Source of the DNA: Coleophoma eucalyptorum | Lineage: Eukaryota > Ascomycota > Leotiomycetes > Helotiales > Dermateaceae | Direction: 5' to 3' | DNA: 64,000 bases | Assembly (NCBI GenBank): GCA_026120035.1 | Contig: JALRME010000041.1 | Coordinates: forward strand, 62,001 to 126,000 | In this document: positions 45,819 to 57,641 of the stretch, piece by piece | Layout of the letters: each line of letters opens with the position of its first letter | How positions within the stretch are numbered: position 1 is the stretch's first letter | Program-made: the position numbers and the translations under genes | The notes under the pieces: generated by a model | Databases searched by the model: none | What the model saw: the letters and a program-made list of their open reading frames with translations, nothing else | Told to the model about the DNA's origin: nothing

Positions 45819-48244
45819 GTTCTATGTTCTTTTCCGAGCTCAATATCTGGGTTCTGTAAATAAATTGAGTTCGCAGAAGAAATCTTGCCCCACTCAAGCA
45901 GGGAGGAAATAAATGATGGACGTTGCAGCCTCAACGCTCTCCAAAAGAAATTGAAAATAGGAGAAAATAAGTCCAAAATCAATACAGGCTAATAATATAG
46001 TCAATGTGGTTCGCATATGTACATTGAAAACATGTCACAAGCAAGGCGACCTCATCTTATTCCCACCCTCCTTACTGCTGGGGTCGTCAGCCGCATCGGA
46101 CGCAATACCCAATACGAGCCCGTCGCCACTAGTACATATGATTAAAACAGCGGGACGATTCGATGCAGTTCAAAAATACGGTATAATATCCAAAAGTATT
46201 GCTAATTTTAGGTATTTCGTATTAAGGAATATTTCATGGCGCAATAAGCTTTTCATAGTGGGTCGCTGATCAAAAAACGGCGTGGCGCCAGTTCGCCAGT
46301 AGCCATGAAGAACAAGCTCCGGTAAAACAAGAAGGAACTTTAGGGTTCATTACTTAACATTTACCAGACAAAATAGGAGAGCATGCTATTGGTGTGGTCG
46401 TCTTGAAGCAAAGTAAAGACATCATGGAATCTCTTTCATATCAGGCTTTGTATGACCTGAAATAGCCACCTCTTGGCAGGAATGAAAGGTGTGTTTAGAT
46501 AATTAAGATAGTCAACAAGTCTTCCTATAATAGGTGATAGTTATTAAATTAGCAACAGCTACGTGTAAGAGTGTCAAAATACGATAGGTGCAGTGCTGTG
46601 TCAATGCAATTATCACTCTAGTAGTAATTTCCTGTAGCCGAGTCCTTGTCCCATGATACCTGAGAACTTCGTGTTCTTATATACTAATCTGATCTCGCTT
46701 ATTGGGAGTTGAGGAGTTGATTTTATTGACACTCTGACTCCCACTAAGTGGGATGGGAGTAGATATTTCAAGAAGTACCTACTCCCAAATCACATGATAC
46801 CTTATTCATGTGACATACAGAGGTGGGATGTGACAACAAGGGGATAGATAGGCAACCTACGTAGCTAATTGGATTTAAAGAAAAGGCCCGCGGCCACCGT
46901 GAGACAACGCTGTAGATACGTTACTATCTTTGGAGAAGAGTGCGTTAAGGTTAGGGATAGTATGCATAGGCGGAATATGATATTGGAAAGAAATGAGGGA
47001 AAGGACAATCATGTGATAGCACCAATCAGTCGAGTTCTTTCATACTTACTTCTTATCATGTCCGCACCTCATTCACACCAAGATTACAGCCTCCACAACT
47101 TACTTTGATGGTAAAACTGTTCCGTCCTCCTTTTGACACTGTCTAGCCTTAAGCTATTTATTCATCGTCTAGCGAATGAAATGTGGGAAGTTTGATGGGA
47201 AATTTAGACGATGGTAGAGGGTATATCAGGAACATCGGGTTCAAGAAAGGGAGCGCAAGCAACAGTTTGTTTCATTTTCTGAGTCTGTCACCTAACCCTA
47301 AACCGGAAGGACCTGCTATGACTTTTATTACATGTTCCTCGTAGAGCTCAATTGGCTGCTTAGTGAATAATTTTCTGGAATCGTCTAAATGGTTGAAGCA
47401 TTTTCTAGGACTAGAGGAGTGGCTCGCAGTGGGCGTGTGAGAAGACAAAGTGAAAAAAATTACAGAGAAATTATAAGACGGACATGATATAACGTCAATT
47501 ATTCGATGTTTGGGAGTTTTAGGGTTGCGTAGGTGTAACGCTGAGGCTTCAGACCTCTGCCTACAGCTTCTATCCAGCGTTCGCAAGCCCGATTCGAACG
47601 GGACGGGTCAGATCAGGCCAAGTCAGGATTACGACTCCACCGTCACCTAGATTTTTGCCAATCCCTCGCTATGTGACCTTAGTTCTTTCCCCCTTACTAA
47701 CTCAGTGATAGTGTGTGACAGGTTTACTGTAGGTAAAGTGTCCAGAAATAAAGAGCCGCAGTGAACATTTGCCGAGTGCTATCGCTAAAATGATCCCAAT
47801 CGAGCGCTCAGATCGGCCGATTTCCAGGGATTAATTCAGCTAATCTAAAAAACCCCTTCTTTTATACGTATTCATCTAAATGAAGAAGGGCTAGAGCATT
47901 ATCCGAGCCTGTAATGTTGACGTATAATCTCTAAATTACTTCTGCATGGAGGCGCGTACTAGAGGACCGATGCACAATTTTGTCTCAAAGTGCAACCACG
48001 CCTTTTCAAGCATTCATTAGAGCGTCCCAACTCTGCAAATTGTACTTCAAACCAAACGACATTCAAAGAATGGTGTTGCCTTGCGGTTACTGTAAAACCA
48101 TCTTGCGACGTTTCGAGTCCTTGACTTCTCATTGATAACCATCAGCGCCAACAGGATCCAGTCATCATCCTGGTCAATTTTTCGGCTGCTTGACAAAATT
48201 CTTCACACAAAATCCCGACAAATTAATCACGCTTTTTGATACCA
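45819..48244. other. Intergenic region
   Basis: 2.4 kb between the divergent permease and HET genes, with no gene recognised. At about 46705-46790 there are short self-complementary runs (CCCACTAAGTGGG; GGGAGTAG...CTACTCCC) between two copies of CATGATACCT (46652, 46793), which could be a small foldback element. Confidence 0.45.
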
Positions 48245-50389
48245 ATGGAGCTATCAGCCATGGAACTCCCACCACTACCTTCCAGGCCGGCAGTTACCCA
48301 TTCGCTGTACCGACCGCTGGAGTTCCACAACTTTGAATTCCGGCTATTGACACTGTTGGACTTTGGGGACCACGACCCAATTATTCGTTGCTCACTTGAT
48401 CATCATTATCTGGGTGATCCGCCGGAATATCGTGCTCTGTCTTATTGCTGGGGAGATCCGTCAATTACCCGGCCAATAAATGTCAATGGACATATTATGC
48501 AAGTCACGACAAATTTAGAGGCCGCTCTACGAAAGCTCAAGTCCAAGAATATTGCAATGCTGTGGGTTGATGCGCTATGTATCAATCAAGAGGACTTACT
48601 GGAAAGAGGTATTCAAGTTTCCCGCATGGGATCAATATATTATAAAGCCTTTGAAGTCATCGCATGGCTTGGCGATGAGGCTCAGAACTCTGAAATGGCC
48701 ATGAACCAACTATTGGGAACACAACACTTAGACCTGAATAAAACTCCGACCCCGATCTGGGATTTATTCAGACGACCTTTCTGGGAGAGAGTATGGATTA
48801 TTCAAGAGATATCGAAGGCGAAAGAAGTACAACTTCTTTGTGGTAATCAAAGTATATCGTGGTCTCAATTACAGGAAAAGTTCTCCGAGATTATGCCCTT
48901 ACTTCCAATTGAAGTACAGACTCTTGATAAATTCCGCTCAGGAGAGCAGTCTTATTCATACGCTCGGGATTCCTCCAGTCGGCTCAACCTCGCGCAAGCC
49001 CTTTCAAGAACCACGGGCTTCATTTCGAGCGACGAGCGGGATAAAATCTATGCTCTTCTTAGTCTTACTTCCGATGGCACCGATACAGTTCCTGCCCCAA
49101 ACTATATCAGCACTGTTGAAGACGTCTACTTCAAGACGGTCAGGGATCTAATCTCAAACAGCCCAGCCATTTCATATCTCATCCGTCCATCTTCACTTGA
49201 AGGCTCATCATCGGGGCGCAAACCAGACTGGAAAGATTTGACAATAGGTGTTCCCGCCTGGATGATGCAACTTATTATCACAAGGGGGGTTCGCCCTGTA
49301 AAGGGTTACTTTATCCGTACGTCCTTGCCTCTTAAGAATAAGGAACAGAATAACGAGGACTATCCTTGCTTGTCTATACATGGGGTCTCTGCCACGGGAT
49401 ATGTGCTTGACTCTATAGAAAGCATTACAAGTTCATTCCCTCCCCAATTTGGCTCTCTAGGTCTTCACCATCAATTTAGCCCTGCACTCTCCCCGCAGCT
49501 ACCACAACTGCCAGCTAGTTGCAGCAATTTTAATCTTGCCACAACTTCCCAGATGATAAGGTTGCCAACAGCCGATCTCAATAGCATTTCTACCGCGTCC
49601 CTATCGACAGAGGCAGATTCACAACCGAATAAATCTCATATCTCTTTCCTGGGTAAATCTAATTCTGAATCTGCCAAAGCAAAAGAAGACAAGCCAAAAC
49701 CTTCATACATACTAAAAAGCATTTGGCGTGCTCTTATCTCAAAGGCATGCTGGGGACCTAAACAAAACCAACTTATCATGAGTTTTGACCATGTTCGTGC
49801 ATCCTACGCCTTCGCACATTTATGTAAGCGGTCAAATTGGGAATATATTAAAATGCCTTCATGTGACCTAGATCACTTTTCGAACTGGGTCTACGAGAAC
49901 AAAGATTTGGTGTATTATAAGCAGACTTTACAGCAGTGGGTCGAAGAGTATGCTAGCTCTGTTGCCTACACGAAGCACTATCGAACCTATTCCATGTGGG
50001 GTAGGGCTGGTAAACAGCTAGCTGATATTGGAATAAGACCCGTGGAGGAAGATGAATTCGAGTTTGTTACAGCTATTTGTGTAGCTGCGAGAACCAATCT
50101 ACGCCTCGCAGTCACTAAAAAATCCCTGTTGGCACTTGTTCCTCCTCAGACTAGAAATGGAGATGTCGTAGGCATTATTCGGTATAGTACCGTTCCGGTA
50201 ATCCTGCGGCAGTATAGAGATGTTTATCGCTGCGTTGGTGAGATTGGGTTCTACCCTATTCCTGTCTTCCTACCAATTCGGATGGATTATGATAAATGGG
50301 ACCTATGGGAAATGCATAGTCTTCAGGATAGGCTCATTCTACCTTCAGCAACGAATGGAAAGAGTTGGGTTAATATGCATATTTGCTAA
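48245..50389 (+). CDS. HET-domain (heterokaryon incompatibility) protein 2
   Basis: Intronless protein of 714 aa from the ATG at 48245 (the frame is open slightly upstream but has no earlier ATG). The HET domain is at about residues 55-210: PEYRALSYCWGDPSITRPI, LRKLKSKNIAMLWVDALCINQ, WERVWIIQEISKAKEVQLLCG. This is the classical order, and the tryptophan- and cysteine-containing blocks are intact. The C-terminal half is unassigned, with a polar, low-complexity middle (LPQLPASCSNFNLATT; SESAKAKEDKPK). It probably acts in non-self recognition and cell death. It differs markedly in sequence from the HET protein at 27487, so the two are not recent duplicates. It is followed by a Zn2Cys6 regulator on the same strand, 620 bp away. 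Confidence 0.93.
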   Translation: MELSAMELPPLPSRPAVTHSLYRPLEFHNFEFRLLTLLDFGDHDPIIRCSLDHHYLGDPPEYRALSYCWGDPSITRPINVNGHIMQVTTNLEAALRKLKSKNIAMLWVDALCINQEDLLERGIQVSRMGSIYYKAFEVIAWLGDEAQNSEMAMNQLLGTQHLDLNKTPTPIWDLFRRPFWERVWIIQEISKAKEVQLLCGNQSISWSQLQEKFSEIMPLLPIEVQTLDKFRSGEQSYSYARDSSSRLNLAQALSRTTGFISSDERDKIYALLSLTSDGTDTVPAPNYISTVEDVYFKTVRDLISNSPAISYLIRPSSLEGSSSGRKPDWKDLTIGVPAWMMQLIITRGVRPVKGYFIRTSLPLKNKEQNNEDYPCLSIHGVSATGYVLDSIESITSSFPPQFGSLGLHHQFSPALSPQLPQLPASCSNFNLATTSQMIRLPTADLNSISTASLSTEADSQPNKSHISFLGKSNSESAKAKEDKPKPSYILKSIWRALISKACWGPKQNQLIMSFDHVRASYAFAHLCKRSNWEYIKMPSCDLDHFSNWVYENKDLVYYKQTLQQWVEEYASSVAYTKHYRTYSMWGRAGKQLADIGIRPVEEDEFEFVTAICVAARTNLRLAVTKKSLLALVPPQTRNGDVVGIIRYSTVPVILRQYRDVYRCVGEIGFYPIPVFLPIRMDYDKWDLWEMHSLQDRLILPSATNGKSWVNMHIC

Positions 50390-51009
50390 TTAGGATTTTG
50401 TGTTAGGATTATTTGTTAAATTTAGTTATTGGACACTCTAAAGTAGAAGTAGAGGTAGAGACCTTGGAGTGGAATTAGAGGCTTTAATAATAATCAGGTG
50501 TCACGGGCAAGAGGCAATATTTACAGTTGACAGCAATTAGATGTGTTACGAGAATAAACTAAGTGGATCAGAGCTCGAGAGGCAGGCTTTTCTTATAGGA
50601 TATTCTATATACCTGCTCCCATTATGATTTATGGGAGTCAGTTTGAAATAGGAAGAAGGAAATATGAAAAGAAAGTAGTTGTTTCATAAGTTTATGGGAC
50701 CAAGCAATAGCGACCAAGGGATCTATGACTAAAGGAAACATTTATTATATAAAAGCATAAGAAAACCCATGATAAGCATGACTGTCATGCTAAATTTTGG
50801 TTACTCCCTTTCAAGCCAATCTATATTTACTTGAATTCACTTGAATTCATACATTCTTCACAGCCCTCAGCCATACATAGATGATTCACGTGATATTATG
50901 TTTTTGACTAAGCATGGATAGTGACGAAAATACTAGCTTGAACTACCGAGAGTGGCATCAAGATAAACAATACTATTCGAAGTCCAAGACATAAAAATTC
51001 TCTTTGGCT
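50390..51009. other. Intergenic region
   Basis: Promoter of the Zn2Cys6 gene that starts at 51010. It contains a GATTCACGTGATAT palindromic E-box at about 50883-50896 and a repeated TTGAATTCACTTGAATTCA at about 50832-50850. Confidence 0.45.
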
Positions 51010-53418
51010 ATGCAACACCAGAGACGCCGGAAAGTAAGACTTGCTTGTGGCCCATGCCGGGATCGCAAAACGCGATGTGACGGAGGCCAGCCAGTGTGCA
51101 GTGCATGTAAGATAAGGGGCATCGAGGGGAGGTGCTTATACGACAAGAGTTCCCTAAGAATTAATCTGTGAGTTAGCGAAGAACATCTATCTTGCCGTTC
51201 ATGATCTCATTGTAACGATCTTTAGCCCAGTTGCTGAGATTGAGAGCCGGCTTAGGCGGCTTGAACAGGGGCAGCCACCTAAACCCAATGCTGCAAATCA
51301 GAACCCTGCAGAGTATCCTAAGGATACTTCCGCTCGACCTACCGTAGCGTCTAGCTCAGTAGCACCTGATATGCCCTTCTACACTTCTGGGGAATCAATT
51401 GTATCCGACCATATTAGAACCTTTTCAGCGGGTACCAACTCCCCTAAGTTCGAAACCTCATTACGAGGTGCTTCGTCAAATGTTGCCTTCATGTCTCAAG
51501 TAAAAGATGCAGTTAATTGCTCAACCCAGGGCTCAAAAGAGAAAGAATGGGATATTACGAATAGATTGGAAAATCTTGAAACGGCTTTAACACTGGAAAT
51601 GCCTTCGCGCATAGACATTGCTGTCCTTCCTGAGCGTCAGGTCGCTGATGCTCTGATAGACTGCTTCAAGGAGAATCTATATCCTATCTTTCCTGCCATT
51701 CACTGGCCTAGTTTCCTCATCTCCTACGAGAATCTTTGGAGTCATAGTCAGAGGGAGAATAGTACTCATTATAGTGGTGAATTTGGAAAGGTAGTCTTTC
51801 ATTCAACGCTAAACATTATTTTCGCGCTAGGCTGCCAGTATTACGACAAGTTCTCGCCTGAAAAGGCTATAGATCTTGCACATGACTTTTATGAAAGGTC
51901 TCGCAAACTCATCCCAATCGACTGCTTGGATACGGTGTCCGTCCCAGTCCTCCAGATGCTCTTGTTGACTGGAGTCTATCTTTACTCAACAAAGTATGCA
52001 AACCGTTGTTGGAATCTGACTGGAATTGCTTTGCGAGTAGCGCAAGGCCTTGGTTTACATCAGCAGACAAATTCTATTCAGAATGAATCACAGTTAGACC
52101 GAGAAATAAAGCGTAGGGCGTGGTATTGCTGTATCGCTCTAGACAAGTAAGTTCTCCGTTTTACCATTCTCTCAAAGTCCGTTTTATGTGTTACTAAATA
52201 TCTACCGAGTAGAGTTACTGCGACGACATTTGGTCGCCCTAAGCTACTTTCCAAACCTGGAACAACAAATACTCCAGAAGCTATTGACGATGAATTTTTA
52301 CATCAGGTAGGCGAGGGACACCAGCCATACTATGTGCCGGCACGGATGGCATGTATTACGTATTCATTCGGCTTATTTGATATCCTCGACGATATATTAT
52401 CTACCTTCTACTCTCAGCCTAATCCAGTGGACCCAAATTCTGCATCTAACAATCTACGAAGAACTTCTCTCGAGCCGCTATTCGACGTTCTTGCCTTGAA
52501 TTCAACCCTAGATAATTTCATTAACGGCATCCCGGGTCATCTTAGAATGGACACGAATTTAAACACTTATGATGAACCTCTTAGAAAATGTTTTGAGTTG
52601 CAAAGAAGAGTTTTGTATTGCAGGTACGCAGCAATTTTATCAAACCCCGAATTCAGCTAACCTTTTAGATGCCTTTATATTCGTTTGCTAATACTCAGGC
52701 CTTGGCTTCTATCTGGGATCCGAAAAGACACGGGAAAATCCGAGCAGGCCCATAAGCCCTATTCTTCACTACTGGATCGCAATAACTCCAATGAGATCAA
52801 AAAGCTTTGTGTATCTACAGCACAAAGTATTATTGACATTCTCTACGATGGTCTTCACGGTCCATCACGAAATGCGACCTGGCACGCTGTATACTGTATG
52901 TTCACTATCGTGCTCGATACAACTCCGTCAATTTGAATTTTTATTTCTTCTTGCTGACTCTGAAGCCGAAGTTTCATTTGCAGCGGCTACTGTCCTACTA
53001 GCTGGGGCACTCTGTCCAGAAACTAATATTGATCTAGAGCTGAACATAAACAAAGTGTACTGGCAAAAGATTCTGGAAATACTCAGCCATAACAAAGTCC
53101 AACTACATTACTCAAACTCAAGTATAGAAGTACTGGAATCCTGTCGGACACATATTATAAATACTAAGCGTAAAGGTGAGCCTGCCGTCCCGAGAATCAA
53201 AGCCAAGATATGGCTAACTCTGATTTTGTATAGGCGAACAGAGTAACGAGCAAGACAAGCAAATTGACCATACCTTTCTTGCCGTTCCCATACCAGATCT
53301 GCCCGTGAATTTGTCAGCGCCAGAAGATGTAGGCTTTTTTGATCTCATGAACTTCGATCTTCTAGGTGAATCGTTGTTGTCAGACCAAGCCACCGCGGGG
53401 TTTGGTTACTGGCAGTAA
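51010..53418 (+). CDS. Zn2Cys6 transcription factor with fungal-specific regulator domain
   Basis: A 701-aa nuclear regulator in six exons: 51010-51167, 51226-52146, 52213-52623, 52669-52895, 52972-53175, 53234-53418 (introns 58, 66, 45, 76, 58 bp; 2106 nt, in frame). The zinc cluster reads CGPCRDRKTRCDGGQPVCSA, then C-x8-C, with cysteines at residues 13, 16, 23, 30, 33 and 42. A short coiled coil (VAEIESRLRRLEQG) follows for dimerisation. The fungal-specific domain spans about 180-470 (ALIDCFKENLYPIFPAIHWP; GIALRVAQGLGLHQQT; REIKRRAWYCCIALD then, over an intron, KVTATTFGRPKLL). The acidic C-terminus (PEDVGFFDLMNFDLLGESLL) looks like an activation domain and is lost if the last intron is missed. 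It may control the neighbouring NmrA-like gene 440 bp downstream; this is inference. Confidence 0.92.
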
Positions 53419-53860
53419 GCCTATTTTCGAAGGCCTAAATATCAAATGTTCTAGAATAGTCTGGATTACGTTAAAAGAATATATCTTCTGAATAAGGACC
53501 TTGTGCATAATTAACAAACATATGGCTGATGGGGTAGACTTCGGAAGCTGTTTTACTTTCGCTTCCACTTTTTCTTCCCGATCCCGATCTCCCCGATTTT
53601 AGTGCTGTTTACCACCCATATTCCCCTTCGCTTAGATACCTCTTCCGAAATACCCACTCATTGAACAGGCACTTGATGAACAATCAAGGAGGTGAATGGA
53701 TCATTAGCAAAATGTCCAAATCTAATATAAAAGCGAAATCTCATGGCAGCGCATTCTTCCAACCTGCGCCTGAATCTGCTTGTGTCTTCATCTTTTCAAC
53801 CCCGAGACTTTTACTTAAACCATCCTAGCAAAAGTTAGGTTTTGGAATGCTCATTTCAGA

Positions 53861-54984
53861 ATGACCTACAATAAAATCGCAGTTTATGGCCATCGTGGCT
53901 GGGCAAGTTCAAAAATAGTCAGCGCACTTGCTGCTTCAAGTGCACCAATCACGGTGCTATATCGTCCTGGCTCCGATATCTCGAATCTTCCGTCGAATGT
54001 AGCTAAGGTTGAAGTCGATGTGGAAAACGAAGAAGCCTTAGTTATTGCTCTAGAGGGAATTGATATCGTTATGTAAGTTTCTCTTTTATCTCAGTCTAAC
54101 ATTTAATTTGGCCTCCTTACTATGCGGAAGTAACTGACAGGTTCAAAGCTCTCTTGTTGGCCATGAAGGTGTGACGAGACAGCATGCCTTCATCAAGGCC
54201 ATCCCCAAAACCACTGTAAAGCTTTTCTCACCCTCCGATCTTGCAGCAAGATATGACAAGGAAGGCCTGCAGATTGAAGTCAATGCAAAGAAAGATGCAG
54301 TAGAAAAGGCTGCCCAAGAGGCAGGGATCCCAATCACCGTGATTCTCACCGGCAATTTCGCCGAATTTGCCCTCAACACATAGTAAGTACACATGAGATT
54401 ACGCTTTAGACATTGCTGGAGTTGATGACATGTATAGTGCTCTTGGGGTTGACCATCCTGGCAATCGAATTATCTTCACCGGCGAAAGCGCTACCCAACC
54501 TATAAATCTCTGGTAGGTCTTAGAACCAGTTTTCTGGCTTATCTTGACTAGATTCGCTGATTGATTTACTAGCACGAGAGACTACGTGGGGGCTGCATAT
54601 GCCTCAATCTTTGCTTCTACGCCGATATCACAGTTAGCTAATCGCTGTATTGGCTTGTCGGAGCTGAAGCCAACGGGCAATGAAATTGCTAGTGCTTTTG
54701 AGGAGAATTATGGAACTGCACCGCTGAAAGTCACGCACAGTTGCGAAAAGATCGATGCAGAAGTAGCAACCGGCTTGAAAGAAAACAACCCTTTCACACT
54801 AGCATTTTATTGTAGGAAAATTTGGGGTAATGGAAATCAAGTGGCTATGGTTGGAACGGACCTCTGGGAGATGAAAGGCTATGAGAAATCTTCCCTTGAG
54901 GATTTGATTCTGAAAGGGAAATTAGGACAATACCGTCCTATGCCCTCGCAGATAGCCGGCTTTTTTGAAGCAGGATTTCATTGA
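53861..54984 (+). CDS. NmrA-like / isoflavone-reductase-like NAD(P)-binding protein
   Basis: A 310-aa protein in four exons: 53861-54072, 54149-54382, 54438-54512, 54573-54984 (introns 76, 55, 60 bp). It opens MTYNKIAVYGHRGWASSKIVSAL, a Rossmann fold in which the usual GxxGxxG reads GHRGWAS, so the loop is degenerate. Later blocks fit PCBER/NmrA reductases: DIVISLVGHEGVTRQHAFIKA (across intron 1), KLFSPSDLAARYDKEG, ITVILTGNFAEFALNT and a C-terminal GKLGQYRPMPSQIAGFFEAG. It could be a reductase of phenolic-type substrates or a redox-sensing regulator partner. It follows the Zn2Cys6 gene on the same strand. It is only distantly similar to the NmrA-like protein at 8115. Confidence 0.85.
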
Positions 54985-55141
54985 TGACAGAGAACAGAAA
55001 ATATAACTACAGCAATTTACATGATAAGCTGTGGTCTTCATCTGTGACTGTCTACTGCTATGCTACAAAAGTACGGCTGAATATAGTTCCTATCTTGCGT
55101 TGTTACTTACCCTAAAATCAATGGAGAACATGCAGACACTA

Positions 55142-56011
55142 GCAAGTTCCTCGTGAAAGATATTCTTCGTGAAGAATGGGGATTTGATCGACTGGCCACA
55201 ACAACGATACCGAGGGTAAAGGATCTGACCGAACCTCACTATCACTGCCCGGACGAACAGATGAACTTGTCACCGCTGTCTGTGCTGCAATCCCAATACG
55301 ATCATTGTCACGCAGTCTGCATGCGCAATTGCAATGCCGTGGGTGCAAGATCCAGCGGCCATTGTGCACGCATGGTATCAAGGCCAGGAGAACGGCAACG
55401 CATTGGCAGATGTGCTTTTCGGGAAGGTAAATCCTTCGGGAAAGCTGCCTTTTACCTTTCCTAGACAAATAGAAGACCATGGATCTCACAAATGGTTTCC
55501 TGGAAATGTAGAAAGTGACCATGTGGAGTATGGAGAGGGCGTTCTGGTTGGATATCATTGGTTCGATACTCACAGCATTTCTCCTCTCTGGCCTTTCGGT
55601 TTTGGTTTGTCGTACACTGAATTTACAGTGGAAAATGTTGTAGTAAACGGCTTTATCTCCGTTGATGGCACCATACAAGCTGGAATTAGTGTAAATATCA
55701 CGAACAAGGGAGCAAGAGATGGCTGTGAGGTTATCCAACTATATACTTCCTCATCGGAGGTGATCGGGCAACTGGGACGTCCTCGGGTGCAGAAATTGTT
55801 ATCCGGATTTCAGAAGGTACAAGTTCTGGCTGGTCAGACTAAAGTAGTTCGGATTCCTCTGGATGCTGAGGCTGTCGCCTGGTTTGATGTTGCGGGTGAA
55901 GGAGGTGCGGGATCGAACGGGAGGTGGCGCATCGATCCAGGCACATACAATTGTTTTATAGGAACAAGCTCGCGAGATATTGTTGCAGAGGTCAACATCA
56001 TTGTAAAATGA
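55142..56011 (+). pseudogene. GH3 beta-glucosidase fragment with frameshift
   Basis: The C-terminal part of a family-3 beta-glucosidase. A short piece of the N-terminal catalytic domain (KFLVKDILREEWGFDR, about 55145-55195) is joined directly to the second domain (NDTEGKGSDRTSLSLPGRTD, VTAVCAA), so several hundred codons including the nucleophile region are deleted. At about 55290 the frame shifts by one missing base: the text resumes in another frame as PNTIIVTQSACAIAMPWVQD and then continues open to the stop at 56011 through the C-terminal GH3 domain (YQGQENGNALADVLFGKVNP; YGEGVLVGYHWFD) and a fibronectin-III-like domain. The 225 last residues are intact, so decay is recent or the tail was protected. 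No upstream part of the gene is in the window. Confidence 0.85.
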
Positions 56012-56296
56012 TCATGAATTAACTGTTAAATAGAGATGTGGCATCGATAAAATCTGTTCAATCACCACCCATCTACTGCTATCCTTCGCTTCGCGTTCAT
56101 AATAGTTGAGATTGAGAGCATAGACTCGATACTCGACCCCGGGAATGCCCACTTTTGCAAATATTTAACCGCTATTTGATCTAAGTTGTCAATATCAGGT
56201 ACCAAGTGCTTAAGAAAGGGAGAAAGTGACACCAAAGTCAAGACGATAGTGGCTGCTAAGGCTCTACACTTGGGTGTTACTAATGGAGCTATTCTC

Positions 56297-56960
56297 TTAA
56301 AGGTATACTTGGAAGTACCTACGCGTGCAAGACAATTTCGGTTGAGCCGTTAGGCACCTCGAGATGTTTGTTGATGACCAAAAGAAATTGTCGACAGTGA
56401 TGTATACATGTGGCACAGTTTTCAAGCATGAATGGTGGTATGTCGGTCTTCGCGGGCAGAGCACAAACATGGTAAAGGTAAGGACGAAAAATAATATCTC
56501 CAGCTGCGTGAAGTCGTTGCAGGATGATAACCTCATTAAGATCTGGTTCAAAATCGTCCAGATTATCGAAGTTTGGTTGAATTGATGGCGGCAGAAGCTC
56601 ATACCACGAGTTGAGCTGATGATTGAGCTCTGTGGAGATCTGTAAAACTGAGGCTATAGATCGCGAAATTTGGCCTGGTGGTGCTGCCTCCTGATCTCTT
56701 CGTGTGGACAGAATCGAGCTGTCATACATGACATGATGCACTCAATTTAGTAGTCGACGGGCAGAGAGATCTGCAAGTCAATAGAGCATAGCCTTATCTG
56801 GAGGGCTACCACACAACGGAAAGGGCAGAGTCTCTATGATATTTTCAATCCCACTTCTTGGTAAATGATATTCTGCAATTATGTCACTGTTTTAATTAGC
56901 AAGGGTTGAAGAGAGAAGAACGGGGCATGAAAATGCAGAAACAATTTCTTACCATTCAAG
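56297..56960 (-). pseudogene. Fungal-specific transcription factor fragment
   Basis: On the minus strand a piece of the middle and C-terminal part of a Zn2Cys6-class regulator is readable: LADLSARRLLN, then HHVMYDSSILS, LNHQLNSWYELLPPSIQP, LQRLHAAGDIIFRPYLYHVC, and MLENCATCIHHCRQFLLVI. The first part is broken by TGA stops (at about 56744 and 56800), at least one where Arg would be expected (CGA to TGA). No zinc cluster is present upstream. The C-terminal end is open to 56297 but the protein would be a headless fragment. It faces the GH3 fragment, which may once have been its target gene (inference). Confidence 0.65.
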
Positions 56961-57206
56961 CACAAATATGGCCCAGCAAACACGGACAATTGGCTGCTGT
57001 TTTGTACAATCCTTCCAATCTCCAGCAGTATTTTGGTGCCTGTATTGTAATATCAGCCAAACTGCAATTCTTAGCCCCGTAGTCGCCGACTTGAGTGCTT
57101 ACTGGATAAGGAGATGCTGTAGGTTTGTCGATGCCATGTGAACAAATTTCCAAGCCTGTAAGGGCCTAGCCAAGTAGCTAAAATACAACGCCGCAAGGTA
57201 GAGGGC

Positions 57207-57641
57207 TTGCAGAAGGATAACACTCGTACCAAACGACGTTCGCAAGGACCTTACACGACTACCTTTTATAACGAAGTTGATCCAAACAATCCAGCGAAAG
57301 GTTTGAGGCCAGTTTGGGCAGTTGAACCTAATTCTATGATTGTCAAACCTGCACTGGGCGCCGAAGTACGTGGTCCACATATCAACATAGAAGGATGGGC
57401 CTGGAGCCACGACGGAATCCAAGGTGTTGCCGTGAGTGTAGATGAAGGAAAAACGTGGGTGCAGGCTCGTACTGGCCCTCGGAAAGATTTTAGCTGGCAA
57501 TCATATGAAGTGATTATCAAAATCCCCCAAGATGTGCAAACTTGTACGCTTATAGCTTGTGCGACCTCTGTGTCTGGCGTGTTACAGCCGCTTGTATTAA
57601 GGCGTAATCACGCACACCGAATATCAATTATTGTACACTGA
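57207..57641 (+). pseudogene. Mo-cofactor oxidoreductase dimerisation domain, 5'-truncated
   Basis: The last 125 residues of a sulfite-oxidase/nitrate-reductase-type molybdoenzyme: GPYTTTFYNEVDPNNPAKGL, RPVWAVEPNSMIVKPALGAE, INIEGWAWSHDGIQGVAVSV, DEGKTWVQA, DFSWQSYEV, and a terminal LQPLVLRRNHAHRI. This is the C-terminal Ig-like dimerisation domain. The molybdopterin-binding domain that should precede it is not found in the upstream 500 bp in any frame, so it is a gene stump. The open frame starts at an arbitrary Met. It might be the tail of a spliced gene whose other exons I failed to see, but the sequence just upstream has no related motif. Confidence 0.72.

Noticed and set aside
47588..47602. 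tRNA T-arm-like CCCGTTCGAATCGGG on the minus strand
   Set aside because: Stem of four pairs only, and no matching acceptor stem, D-arm or anticodon arm within 80 bases on either side.
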